In this document: piece after piece, positions 23,973-32,944 of the stretch
How the letters are laid out: each line of letters opens with the position of its first letter
Numbering within the stretch: the first letter of the stretch is position 1
Assembly (NCBI RefSeq): GCF_002879855.1
Contig: NZ_PNYB01000002.1
Coordinates: 186,001-250,000 of the forward strand
Length of the DNA: 64,000 nucleotides
DNA from: Trinickia soli
GTDB lineage: Bacteria; Pseudomonadota; Gammaproteobacteria; Burkholderiales; Burkholderiaceae
Direction: 5' to 3'
Notes under the pieces: model-generated
The model's input: the letters and a program-made list of their open reading frames with translations, nothing else
What the model was told of the DNA's origin: nothing
Databases searched by the model: none
Made by a program: the position numbers and the translations under genes

Positions 23973-24638
23973 ATGTATGCCCTGTTCAAAGATCGTACGG
24001 AAGCGGGACGCCTGTTAGCCGAGCGTCTGCGCGGCTTGGCAAGCTCCGACGCTTTGGTGCTGGCGCTGCCGCGCGGTGGCGTGCCCGTAGCCTTCGAGGT
24101 CGCGAGCGCCTTTGGAGCCGAGCTCGACGTGCTGCCGGTACGCAAAATCGGCGTGCCGGGCCACAAGGAGTTGGCAATGGGGGCGATCGCGTCGGGCGAC
24201 GCGTTGTATGTCGAGCGCGACACAATGCACGCAGCGCACGTTTCGCAAGCGCAGTTCGATGCCGTGTTGGCGCAGGAGCGCATCGAGCTTGAGCGGCGCG
24301 AGACGCTTTATCGGGGGAATCGGCCGCCCGCCCGTATCGAAGGCCGCACCGTGTTGCTCGTCGACGATGGCATCGCCACCGGCGCCACCATGAAGGCAGC
24401 GGCGGCTGCGGTGCGTGCGCATCGGCCGGCGCGCGTCATTGCGGCGCTTCCTGTCGCGCCGGCCGGTATCGAAGGGGAGTTCGCGGACATCGTCGACGTG
24501 TTCGTCTGCGTCGCCCAACCCTCGCTGTTTTTCAGCGTCGGGCAACATTACGAGGATTTCGGCGAAACGACCGACGACGACGTGCGCGATCTGCTGCACC
24601 GCGCATGGAGCGGAAACGAGCGCGGCACGCCTCCCTAG
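23973..24638 (+). CDS. Phosphoribosyltransferase family protein
   Basis: 221 residues from ATG 23973. The PRPP-binding loop is VLLVDDGIATGATMKAA (about residues 128-144), and an N-terminal ALPRGGVPVAFEVA matches type I PRTases of the kind found in hypoxia loci (for example Mycobacterium Rv0571c). Base specificity cannot be inferred. The stop lies inside a perfect 11-bp hairpin shared with the end of the convergent spoVR gene. Confidence 0.85.
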   Translation: MYALFKDRTEAGRLLAERLRGLASSDALVLALPRGGVPVAFEVASAFGAELDVLPVRKIGVPGHKELAMGAIASGDALYVERDTMHAAHVSQAQFDAVLAQERIELERRETLYRGNRPPARIEGRTVLLVDDGIATGATMKAAAAAVRAHRPARVIAALPVAPAGIEGEFADIVDVFVCVAQPSLFFSVGQHYEDFGETTDDDVRDLLHRAWSGNERGTPP

Positions 24639-24647
24639 GCGTGCCGC
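24622..24647. terminator. Hairpin between convergent genes
   Basis: GCGGCACGCCT (24622-24632) and AGGCGTGCCGC (24637-24647), perfect 11-bp arms with a 4-base loop, lie between two convergent stop codons and overlap the first. No T-run follows on either side, so it may protect mRNA ends or act as a weak bidirectional terminator. Confidence 0.6.
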
Positions 24648-24666
24648 TGCGGCGAAAACGAAGGGA

Positions 24667-26367
24667 TTACAACCGCACGATCGGTGGGGTGTAACGACAT
24701 TCGTAGCGCTTGCGGACAGTGCCGTTCTCGTCGACGCTTTCGAGGTAGACGTCGAACTGCCAGAGCCGAACCATGTGCTTGAGCACTTCTTCGCTGTCGT
24801 TGGCGAGATGTCGGTTGTCGCTCATGAAGTGTCGCAGCGTGAGACTGCGATCGCCGCGCGTGTTGACCGACCACACCTGGATGTTCGGCTCGCGGTGATG
24901 CATGTCGTACTGACGCGAGAGCGATTGCCGCACGTGCTGATAGCCGCTGTCGTCGTGAATGGCCGACACTTCGAGCGCATCCCGCGTATCGTCGTCGAGG
25001 ACCGAAAACAGCCGCATATCGCGAATGAGCTGCGGCGACAGATATTGTGCGATAAAGCTTTCGTCCTTGAAGTTGCGCATCGCGTAGTGCAGCGTTTGCA
25101 GCCACGGCGAGCCCGCGATATCGGGAAACCAGCGACGATCTTCTTCCGTGGGCGCTTCGCAGATACGACGAATGTCGCTCATCATCGAAAACCCGAGCGC
25201 ATACGGATTGATGCCGTTGTAATACGGCTTCGTGACGGGCGGCTGATAGATGACGTTGCTGTGCGAATGCAGGAACTCCATCATGAAGCCGTCTTCGAGC
25301 AGGCCCTGGTTATAAAGCGTATTGAGGAGCGTGTAGTGCCAGAACGTGGCCCAGCCCTCGTTCATGACCTGGGTCTGCCGCTGCGGGTAGAAATACTGCC
25401 CGATCTTGCGCACGATCCGAATGACTTCGCGCTCCCAGGGTTCGAGCAGAGGCGCGTTCTTCTCGGCGAAATAAAGCAGGTTTTCCTGCGGCTCGGGCGG
25501 ATAGCGCTCTTCCTCTTCTTCGGCCTGCGGCGTCTGATGGGACGGCAGCGTACGCCAAAGCTCGTTGACCTGCGATTGCAGATAGGCTTCGCGCTCGCGG
25601 CGCAACGCCGCTTCCTTGGCAAGCGAGATTTTCTGCGGCCGCTTGTAGCGGTCGACGCCGTAATTCATCAGTGCGTGGCACGAGTCGAGCAACTCTTCGA
25701 CGCGATCGAGGCCGTACCGCTCCTCGCATTCGGCGATGTAATTCTTGCCGTAGACGAGATAGTCGATGATCGCGTGCGCATCGGTCCAAAGGCGGAACAG
25801 ATAGTTGCCCTTGAAGAACGAGTTGTGCCCATAGGCGGCATGCGCGATCACGAGCGCCTGCATCGTCATCGTGTTCTCTTCCATCAGATACGCGATGCAG
25901 GGGTTCGAATTGATGACGATCTCGTACGCAAGGCCCATCTGCCCGCGCCGGTAGCTCTTTTCCGTCGACAGAAAATGCTTGCCGAACGACCAGTGTCGAT
26001 AGTTGACGGGCATGCCGACGGATGCATAGGCATCCATCATCTGCTCGGCGCTGATGAGTTCGAGTTGGATCGGATAGACGTCCAACTCGTACTGCTCGGC
26101 GACTTGGGCGATATGTGTGTCGTACTCTTCGATGAGTTCGAACGTCCAATCGGACGGCCACGGCAACGGTCTGCGGTCGGCGACGTTCATACGGGGTTCC
26201 CTTTGCGCCACAACAGGGGCGGCTGCTTCGGTGAGGCTGGGCGAGTCCGTCCTGGCGGCGGCATCTTGCGGATACTGCCCGCCATGCGGCCCCTGCTCGT
26301 GCGTGCGCTTACGGCTGCGCTCCGGCCTGTAGCCGCGCGACTCGTTATGCAAATGCTTATTACTCAT
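24667..26367 (-). CDS. SpoVR family protein (YcgB-like)
   Basis: 566 residues from ATG 26367, which overlaps the DUF444 stop (ATGA); a downstream ATG at about 26190 also precedes the conserved part. The conserved SpoVR core runs from WTFELIEEYD to the C-terminus, including MNEGWATFWHYTLLNTLY and NPYALGFSMMSDIRRICE. The first 60 residues are polar, Arg/His-rich and probably disordered. In enterobacteria and bacilli SpoVR proteins act with PrkA and YeaH/YhbH in stationary phase or sporulation; the molecular role is unknown. Confidence 0.93.
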   Translation of the reverse strand: MSNKHLHNESRGYRPERSRKRTHEQGPHGGQYPQDAAARTDSPSLTEAAAPVVAQREPRMNVADRRPLPWPSDWTFELIEEYDTHIAQVAEQYELDVYPIQLELISAEQMMDAYASVGMPVNYRHWSFGKHFLSTEKSYRRGQMGLAYEIVINSNPCIAYLMEENTMTMQALVIAHAAYGHNSFFKGNYLFRLWTDAHAIIDYLVYGKNYIAECEERYGLDRVEELLDSCHALMNYGVDRYKRPQKISLAKEAALRREREAYLQSQVNELWRTLPSHQTPQAEEEEERYPPEPQENLLYFAEKNAPLLEPWEREVIRIVRKIGQYFYPQRQTQVMNEGWATFWHYTLLNTLYNQGLLEDGFMMEFLHSHSNVIYQPPVTKPYYNGINPYALGFSMMSDIRRICEAPTEEDRRWFPDIAGSPWLQTLHYAMRNFKDESFIAQYLSPQLIRDMRLFSVLDDDTRDALEVSAIHDDSGYQHVRQSLSRQYDMHHREPNIQVWSVNTRGDRSLTLRHFMSDNRHLANDSEEVLKHMVRLWQFDVYLESVDENGTVRKRYECRYTPPIVRL

Positions 26368-27632
26368 GAGGTCGCTACCTGCTTCTCGAACAGTTCCCTG
26401 AACACGGGGTAAATGTCGGCTGCAGTGTCGACCTTCTTCATGGCCAGGTGCGGTTCCGTGAGCGCAAGCTGGGCGTACTCCAGCCACAGATTTTGCTCTT
26501 CGGGTGCGACTTGAATATAGGCGAAGTACCGGGCCTTTGTCAGGATGTCCTCCCGCAGGATCCGGCGGCACTTCGGCGAATCGTCGGTCCAATTGTCTCC
26601 GTCGGACGCCTGAGCCCCGTAAATGTTCCATTCACTGGGCGAATAACGCTCGTTCTGGATCTTGCGCATGAGTTCGAGCGCACTCGATACGACCGTGCCG
26701 CCGCTCTCCGTCGAGTGGAAGAACGTGTCTTCGTCGACCTCCTCCGCGCGCGTATGGTGGCGGATGAACACGACTTCGATCTTTTCGTAGTTCCGCTTGA
26801 GGAAGAGGTAAAGCAGGATGAAGAACCGCTTCGCCAGATCCTTGCGTTGCTCGTCCATCGAACCCGATACGTCCATCAGGCAGAACATCACGGCTTGGCT
26901 CGACGGCTGCGGTTGCTTGACTCGATTCACATAGCGAAGATCGAACGGATCGATGAACGGAATGCGCCAGATCCGCCCACGCAGGTGGTGGATCTCTTCC
27001 TCGAGCCGTTTCAGCTCATCGCCGTGAACGCCGGGTTCGTTCGTCAGCAACTCGTACTGACGTTCGAGCTCGTGCAACTGGTTCACGAGCGGTGCGCCAA
27101 GCGCGATGCGCCGGCCAAGCGCGCTGCGCAGCGAGCGCACGACGTCGATATTGTTCGGGGTGCCTTCCGCGGCCCATCCCGCGCGGATGCTTTTCCAGGT
27201 GGGCACGGCGAGCAGATGCGTCTTCACGAGCCGCGGCAGTTCGAGGTCGTCGAAAAAGTACTGCATGAACTCGTCGCGACTCAGCTCGAAAACGAAGTCG
27301 TCCTGCCCTTCTCCGTCGTTGCTCGCCTGACTGCCTCCGCCTCCGCTGCCGCCGTTCGGGCGCGGGATTTTGTCGCCGCGCACGTAGTCCTCGTTACCGG
27401 GGTGGACGAACTCGCGACGTCCGCCGGCGCCGTGGTGAAACTGCGGCTCGGCAATGTCCTTGCGCGGAATCGTAATGCTCTGCGTGCTTTGAATGTCCTT
27501 GATACTGCGATCGCGCACCGCTTCCGACACGGCGCGTCGAATGTAATTCTTCACACGGCGCAAAAAACGCTCGCGATTCGCAATGCTTTTGTTCTTGCCA
27601 GCCAACCTGCGGTCGATGATTTGATGAAGCAC
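26364..27632 (-). CDS. yeaH: DUF444 family protein (YeaH/YhbH)
   Basis: 422 residues. The N-terminal basic region includes NRERFLRRVKNYIRRAV, then a Gly/Ser-rich linker (about 90-105). A C-terminal von Willebrand A-like domain carries the MIDAS motif MDVSGSMDE (near residue 245) and ESGGTVVSSALELM. It is the middle gene of the prkA-yeaH-spoVR operon and is thought to act with the PrkA kinase. Its stop overlaps the spoVR start. A strong hairpin separates it from prkA. Confidence 0.93.
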   Translation of the reverse strand: MLHQIIDRRLAGKNKSIANRERFLRRVKNYIRRAVSEAVRDRSIKDIQSTQSITIPRKDIAEPQFHHGAGGRREFVHPGNEDYVRGDKIPRPNGGSGGGGSQASNDGEGQDDFVFELSRDEFMQYFFDDLELPRLVKTHLLAVPTWKSIRAGWAAEGTPNNIDVVRSLRSALGRRIALGAPLVNQLHELERQYELLTNEPGVHGDELKRLEEEIHHLRGRIWRIPFIDPFDLRYVNRVKQPQPSSQAVMFCLMDVSGSMDEQRKDLAKRFFILLYLFLKRNYEKIEVVFIRHHTRAEEVDEDTFFHSTESGGTVVSSALELMRKIQNERYSPSEWNIYGAQASDGDNWTDDSPKCRRILREDILTKARYFAYIQVAPEEQNLWLEYAQLALTEPHLAMKKVDTAADIYPVFRELFEKQVATS

Positions 27633-27731
27633 ACCCAGTCTCCCGCTTCTGATTGCCTAAAGCGACACGACGAGCCTTCGCGGGCTTACGCCCTCGCACT
27701 GCGCGCCGCTTGCGCCTGAAGCGCTTGGTTG

Positions 27732-27760
27732 GCGCTCGCGGGCGGCAAACCCGCGAGCGC
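27732..27760. repeat. Perfect 11-bp intercistronic hairpin (prkA-yeaH)
   Basis: GCGCTCGCGGG (27732-27742) and CCCGCGAGCGC (27750-27760) enclose a 7-base loop in the 162-base gap between prkA and yeaH. With no T-run, it is likelier to set differential mRNA stability or attenuation between prkA and the downstream genes than to be a full terminator. Confidence 0.7.
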
Positions 27761-27794
27761 GTCGCACCTGCTATTGCCGAACCTGCTGTTCCCG

Positions 27795-29717
27795 TTACGA
27801 CGACTTGCGCACGCGCAGGTACCAGTCGCAGAGGAGGCGTACCTGTTTCGGCGTGTAGCCCTTCGCGACCATGCGATTGACGAAGTCTTCGTGCTTGCGT
27901 TGCTCTTCAGCCGAGCCCTTGGCGTTGAACGAGATGACGGGCAGCAATTCCTCCGTGTTCGAGAACATCTTCTTCTCGATGACGACGCGCAGCTTCTCGT
28001 AGCTGATCCAGGCCGGATTCTTGCCGCCGTTGGCGGCGCGGGCGCGCAACACGAAGTTTACGATCTCGTTGCGGAAATCCTTCGGGTTGCTGATGCCCGC
28101 CGGCTTCTCGATCTTTTCGAGCTCGGCGTTCAGCGCGGCGCGGTCGAAGCTCTCGCCCGTGTCGTGATCGCGGAACTCCTGATCCTGGATCCAGAAATCG
28201 GCATACGTGACGTAGCGATCGAAAATGTTCTGACCGTATTCCGAATACGATTCGAGGTAGGCGGTTTGTATCTCCTTGCCGATGAACTCGGCGTAACGCG
28301 AGGCCAGCAGATCCTTCACGAACGACAGATACTTTTGCTCCGTCTCCGGCGGGAACTGCTCGCGTTCGATCTGCTGTTCGAGCACGTACATCAGATGCAC
28401 GGGGTTGGCCGCCACTTCAGCCGAATCGAAGTTGAACACGCGCGAGAGAATCTTGAACGCGAACCGTGTCGAGATCCCCGTCATGCCTTCATCCACGCCG
28501 GCGTAGTCGCGGTACTCCTGGTACGACTTCGCCTTCGGGTCGGTGTCCTTCAGGTTCTCGCCGTCGTAGACCTGCATCTTGGAGAACAGGTTCGAATTCT
28601 CCGGCTCCTGCAAGCGCGTCAGCACGGAGAATTGCGCCATCATCTTCAGCGTACCGGGCGCGCAAATCGCCTGGCCGAGCGACGAACTGCGAATCAGCTT
28701 CTCGTAGATCCTGATCTCTTCCGACACGCGCAGGCAATACGGCACCTTGACCACGAAAATGCGGTCGAGCAGCGCCTCGTTGTTGCGGTTGTTGCGGAAG
28801 GCTTTCCATTCCGACTCGTTCGAGTGGGCGAGGATGATGCCGTCGAATGGAATCGCTCCGAACCCTTCAGTGCCCTTGAAGTTGCCTTCCTGCGTCGCCG
28901 TCAACAGCGGGTGCAGCACCTTGATCGGCGCCTTGAACATTTCGACGAATTCGAGCAGCCCTTGGTTGGCGAGGCACAGACCGCCCGAATAGCTGTAGGC
29001 GTCGGCATCGTCTTGGGCGTACTGTTCGAGCTTGCGAATATCGACCTTGCCGACCAGCGACGAGATGTCCTGATTGTTTTCGTCGCCCGGTTCGGTCTTC
29101 GCAATGCCGATCTGCCGCAGTATCGACGGGTAACGGCGGACAATCCGGAACTTGCGGATGTCGCCGTTGTACTCGTGCAGGCGCTTGACGGCCCACGGAC
29201 TCAGGATGCTCTTCAGGTAGCGGCGTGGAATGCCGTACTGCTCTTCGAGCACGGGACCGTCTTCGTCGTAATCGAACAGCCCGAGCGGCGATTCGTTGAC
29301 GGGCGAACCCTTGATCGAATAGAACGGCACGCGCTCCATCAACTGCTTGAGTCGTTCGGCGATCGACGATTTGCCGCCGCCCACAGGACCGAGCAGATAA
29401 AGAATCTGCTTGCGTTCTTCGAGCCCTTGCGCGGCGTGACGGAAGTACGCGACCACCTGCTCGATCACGTCCTCCATGCCGTAGAACTCTTTGAATGCGG
29501 GGTATACCTTGATCACCTTGTTCGCGAAGATTCGCGACAGGCGGGGGTCGTGGCGCGTGTCGACTTGTTCCGGCTCCCCGATGGCCGTCAACATGCGTTC
29601 GCTGGCCGTCGCGTACGCGGCGGGATTGTTCTTGCAGAGCGCGAGATACTCTTCGAGCGAGAACTCCTCCTCCCGGGTTTTCTCGAAGCGTTCCGCGAAG
29701 CTGCTGTAAATATCCAT
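27795..29717 (-). CDS. prkA: PrkA family serine protein kinase (YeaG)
   Basis: 640 residues, the usual PrkA length. The AAA-like N-terminal domain has Walker A GPVGGGKSS at 110-118. The C-terminal domain, from about residue 420, is the PrkA kinase-like region. ATG 29717 has a strong AGGAGGT site. First gene of the prkA-yeaH-spoVR operon; homologues respond to nitrogen starvation and stationary phase. The promoter should lie in 29718-30585, but no clear sigma-54 or FNR element was recognised there. Confidence 0.95.
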   Translation of the reverse strand: MDIYSSFAERFEKTREEEFSLEEYLALCKNNPAAYATASERMLTAIGEPEQVDTRHDPRLSRIFANKVIKVYPAFKEFYGMEDVIEQVVAYFRHAAQGLEERKQILYLLGPVGGGKSSIAERLKQLMERVPFYSIKGSPVNESPLGLFDYDEDGPVLEEQYGIPRRYLKSILSPWAVKRLHEYNGDIRKFRIVRRYPSILRQIGIAKTEPGDENNQDISSLVGKVDIRKLEQYAQDDADAYSYSGGLCLANQGLLEFVEMFKAPIKVLHPLLTATQEGNFKGTEGFGAIPFDGIILAHSNESEWKAFRNNRNNEALLDRIFVVKVPYCLRVSEEIRIYEKLIRSSSLGQAICAPGTLKMMAQFSVLTRLQEPENSNLFSKMQVYDGENLKDTDPKAKSYQEYRDYAGVDEGMTGISTRFAFKILSRVFNFDSAEVAANPVHLMYVLEQQIEREQFPPETEQKYLSFVKDLLASRYAEFIGKEIQTAYLESYSEYGQNIFDRYVTYADFWIQDQEFRDHDTGESFDRAALNAELEKIEKPAGISNPKDFRNEIVNFVLRARAANGGKNPAWISYEKLRVVIEKKMFSNTEELLPVISFNAKGSAEEQRKHEDFVNRMVAKGYTPKQVRLLCDWYLRVRKSS

Positions 29718-30585
29718 GCTACCTCCTCGCCTAAGTCTGCGGACGATGTCGTCTACCAGGTGGGCTATACCGAAACGACCTCGCTCGAATTCATCCTAAA
29801 CCCTTTTAAATTATTTTTCACTGCCTCCGTTGCCCTAGGTCATACATGTGTGCCCTAACTTGGAGATGCACATACTGTCGCCTACAATCTTTGTCCTGCC
29901 TCGCGCTTGCTTTCGCACTTTTTGCGCCATCGAATCGCGTCGATCGCGAACGGCCCGCTGCATCGATTTCGCTCTCTGGCCGCTCGATGTTTCCTGTTTC
30001 GTGCAAACCCGACTGACGTCGGCGCACATCGGGCTCATCGTTATGTGGGCCACCACCGCAACGCGCGCTCGTTTCTCACATACCGGCATCTTCTCGCCCC
30101 CTTGCGTCGCTTCGACGCCTCGATATGACCGCGAGCCATCGGCGCCTTCGCACACGCAATGCCCGCTCGCAATCGAACGCACAATATATGCGTCATCGCG
30201 CCTTGCAAGCGGTGTGCAGTGCGATTCGCTGCACGCCCTCTCTCGTGTGTATACGCGCGACGCACCCCGTCGGACTACACACATGCGAATCCGTTACAAA
30301 TTTCACGAAACAATGGACACCTCTGGCCAGAGGACTGGGGATCTTTCTTTGCGGGGAATGGGGCGGGTGATGCGGGGGCTGCTTTCGGTGGCCGGCTCGC
30401 CAGCGCAACGCAGTTTTGGGGGCAGATGCTTGCCGACCCGCTTGTCCTTGGCCGAAGGGACCGGGCCGGCCAGTACGTGATATCAGAGCGACGTCACGCG
30501 TGGAGGGAATGCACGGCGGCGCAAAGCGCAATCGTCAATCGGGTTTGCGTTTGCGTTCGCGGTCGCGTTTGGCTCGCACAGATCG
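29718..30585. other. Long region without a recognised gene, upstream of prkA
   Basis: 868 bases between the prkA start and the chemoreceptor stop. Several open frames exist on both strands but have irregular composition and no good ribosome sites. The prkA-proximal 120 bases are A/T-richer (including a CCTTTTAAATTATTTTTCA tract at 29801-29819) and probably hold its promoter. A regulatory RNA or very long leader is possible but not supported by a visible terminator. Confidence 0.5.
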
Positions 30586-32538
30586 TCAAAACGTTTCCCA
30601 ATCGTCGCCGGAGGCACTCGCAGCGGCCGTGACGGTCGGAGCGGCAGCTTTGCGAGCCGGCGCGGGAGCGGGGACGCGTGCGGTCGCCGCCGCGGGTTTG
30701 GGATCAGCCGTCGAGGCGGACGCCGGCGCTCGCACCGTTGAGTCCGCAACGGGCTTGGTTGCCGGCGCAGAGAGCGAACCTGGCTTGCGCGCTACGTGGC
30801 CCGCAGCGGCCGTGGGCCTCGGTGTGGATGGCGCGGGCGCGCGGTGCTCACGCGTCACCAATGCATCGCTCGTCGCGGCACGTGCGCTGCCGGGCTTGTT
30901 CGCCGGGTTTCGGACAGTGGCACTGCGAGTCGGCGCTATCGGTGCAGACGCCGATGCCGATGCCGATGCCGATGCCCGCCCCGCACTGCCTTCGTGCGCG
31001 AGCTGAAACACGCTGACCGCGCTGCGCAATCTGTCGGCCTGCTCCTGCAACGACTGCGCGGCGGCCGACGCCTGCTCGACGAGCGCGGCATTTTGCTGCG
31101 TGACCTCGTCCATCTGCGAGACGGCGCGCGCGACCTCGCCGATCCCGCCGCTCTGCTCTTCCGAGGCGGCCGCAATTTCGCCCATGATATCCGTGACGCG
31201 TTGCACGGCCGCGATGATCTCTTCCATCGTGCGGCCGGCCTCCCCTACGAGCGCGGAACCTGTCCGGACACGCTCCACCGAAGTATCGATGAGCGTCTTG
31301 ATTTCCTTGGCCGCCCCCGACGAGCGCTGCGCCAGTGCCCGCACTTCCCCGGCCACGACCGCGAAGCCGCGCCCTTGCTCTCCCGCTCGCGCCGCTTCGA
31401 CGGCCGCGTTCAGAGCGAGGATGTTGGTCTGGAACGCGATTCCTTCGATGATCGTGATAATGTCGGCGATCTTCGCCGAGCTGTCGTTGATCTCGCCCAT
31501 CGTGCCGACCACCTGGCCGACGACCGCGTTGCCCTTGTTGGCGATTTCCGACGCGTTCGTGGCCAATGCGCTGGCCTGACGCGCATTTTCGGCATTCTGA
31601 CGAACGGTACCCGTCAGCTGGTCCATGCTCGACGTCGTTTGTTGCAGCGATGCGGCCTGTTCCTCGGTCCGCGCCGACAAGTCGAGGTTGCCGGCCGCGA
31701 TCTCCTTTGTCGCCGACGCGATCGATTCGCTGCCGCTGCGCACCGTGCGCACCGTCTCGGTCAGACTGCGCTGCATCCTGGCGAGTCCTTCGAGCATCAG
31801 GCCCATCTCGTCGCGCGTGCGCGCCACGATCGGTTGACGCAGATCGCCCGTTGCGATTGCATCGAATCCTTTGAGCGCATCCGCGAGCGGACGGGCAATT
31901 GCTGCGCGCAGGTTCAGGTAAGCGAGCACCGCGGCCACGAGCGCCGCTACGAGCATCGCCATGGTGACGACCTTGAACGTGTCGTAATTCGATTCGGCGT
32001 CGTCAAACCCCGCTTTCGCTTGCGAAAACCGGACCTTGCTCAACGTATCGTCGCTCTTGGATAGGGCGACGAACGCCCCTTGCAGATCGTCAGCAGTACT
32101 CAGAATCTTGTCGTGGTCGTTTGCGCTGATCGCGTCCTTGTATGCCGAAATCACCACCTGCAGTGCCGCGCGCTTCGCGTTCACGTCTTGCGCGAGCTTG
32201 TCTTGATCGGGGGCGTGCGGCAGAGCCAGATATTTTTTCCACCAGTCTTCCGATACCGCGTGCAGCACCGCCGCCCGATCGATATTCTTCTTCGTCTCGT
32301 CGGCTTGTCCTGCATGCATGGCGGCCCGGTCCAGCGCGAGGCGTTCGCGCGCCGCGTAGCTCTCGGCCATGCCGATCGCGACGACAGCCGGCATCTGATT
32401 CGAATACATGTCGCGCGTTGCGTCGCTGGCCTTGCCCATGCCTGAGAGTCCCAACGTACCGAGGGCCAGCACGAGTGCCGACAAGAACATCATCGCCAAG
32501 CCGATGCGCGTTTTGATCGTCATACCGTTCGTCAACAT
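30586..32538 (-). CDS. Methyl-accepting chemotaxis protein
   Basis: 650 residues from ATG 32538 (AAGGA seven bases upstream; ATG 32523 is a close alternative). TM1 lies at about 9-30, followed by a periplasmic four-helix-bundle type sensor (about 35-190), TM2 and a HAMP domain. The signalling hairpin contains [20 protein letters not shown] and [20 protein letters not shown] long Ala/Ser/Pro-rich C-terminal linker ends in DWETF, matching the CheR/CheB-tethering pentapeptide NWETF at the last four positions. The ligand is unknown; the neighbouring ribose-type transporter makes a sugar or its binding protein a candidate. Confidence 0.92.
   Translation of the reverse strand: MLTNGMTIKTRIGLAMMFLSALVLALGTLGLSGMGKASDATRDMYSNQMPAVVAIGMAESYAARERLALDRAAMHAGQADETKKNIDRAAVLHAVSEDWWKKYLALPHAPDQDKLAQDVNAKRAALQVVISAYKDAISANDHDKILSTADDLQGAFVALSKSDDTLSKVRFSQAKAGFDDAESNYDTFKVVTMAMLVAALVAAVLAYLNLRAAIARPLADALKGFDAIATGDLRQPIVARTRDEMGLMLEGLARMQRSLTETVRTVRSGSESIASATKEIAAGNLDLSARTEEQAASLQQTTSSMDQLTGTVRQNAENARQASALATNASEIANKGNAVVGQVVGTMGEINDSSAKIADIITIIEGIAFQTNILALNAAVEAARAGEQGRGFAVVAGEVRALAQRSSGAAKEIKTLIDTSVERVRTGSALVGEAGRTMEEIIAAVQRVTDIMGEIAAASEEQSGGIGEVARAVSQMDEVTQQNAALVEQASAAAQSLQEQADRLRSAVSVFQLAHEGSAGRASASASASASAPIAPTRSATVRNPANKPGSARAATSDALVTREHRAPAPSTPRPTAAAGHVARKPGSLSAPATKPVADSTVRAPASASTADPKPAAATARVPAPAPARKAAAPTVTAAASASGDDWETF
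30951..30976 (-). repeat. GATGCC hexamer repeat inside the chemoreceptor gene
   Basis: About four copies of GATGCC in tandem encode an Ala/Ser run in the linker near the C-terminus. Hexamer copy changes would keep the frame and only alter linker length. Confidence 0.65.
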
Positions 32539-32706
32539 GCGAAGTCCTTGTTCAAAACCGATGAACACAGTGTCTTGCGCGGGTTGTCTACGCGCGCAAA
32601 CGTATGCTTCCCCACCGTTAACGGTAGAACGGGCAAGAGACTTGAGATCTTTGATTGATACGATAAATGGGCACCCGTAAGCGATAGACGGAGCGCCCAC
32701 GAAGAA

Positions 32707-32724
32707 GGCGAGCGAGCGCTCGCC
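32707..32724. terminator. Hairpin after the ribokinase remnant
   Basis: GGCGAGC (32707-32713) and GCTCGCC (32718-32724) form a 7-bp stem with a 4-base loop just past the stop of the rbsK remnant. T-residues after it on the reverse strand are few, so termination strength is uncertain. Confidence 0.5.
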
Positions 32725-32730
32725 GGTCGA

Positions 32731-32895
32731 TCAAGAGGCCGGGTCGGGTTCGGCCAGGGAATCGGCCAGCGTTTCTCCGGCCACGGGCAGCCGCGGCACA
32801 CGTACGACGAGATCGATATTCAAGCTGCCGACGACCGCCACGGTCCCTTCCCGCCCGGCTTGCCGCGTATCAGTGCCCGTCATCGTTCCTGTCAT
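32731..32895 (-). pseudogene. rbsK: Ribokinase remnant
   Basis: A 54-codon frame starting at ATG 32895 with AGGGAG upstream. VAVVGSLNIDLVVRVPRLPV and then AGETL match the N-terminus of PfkB-family ribokinases (V-x-G-S-x-N-x-D ... P-x-x-G-E-T). The frame then stops at TGA 32731-32733 after ADSLAEPDPAS. A ribokinase has about 300 residues, so the substrate and ATP sites are absent. A hairpin follows, so the short tail may be the original C-terminus joined by an internal deletion. It is the last gene of the rbs operon. Confidence 0.75.
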
Positions 32896-32944
32896 CGTCT
32901 CCCTTTCCTCAGTCTTGTCTCGCAGCGAATGCGGCCTGTGGCCC

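Noticed and set aside
24415-26412. A 665-codon plus-strand frame over spoVR
   Set aside because: Shadow of the SpoVR gene; lacks a ribosome site and recognisable motifs and overlaps the phosphoribosyltransferase gene.
27729-29858. A 709-codon open frame antisense to prkA
   Set aside because: High-GC shadow frame: the opposite strand encodes a full-length PrkA with conserved motifs and a strong ribosome site.
29848-30480. A 210-codon frame in the long region before prkA
   Set aside because: No ribosome site, irregular codon choice, Arg/Ser/Thr/Cys-rich composition and several competing frames of similar length.
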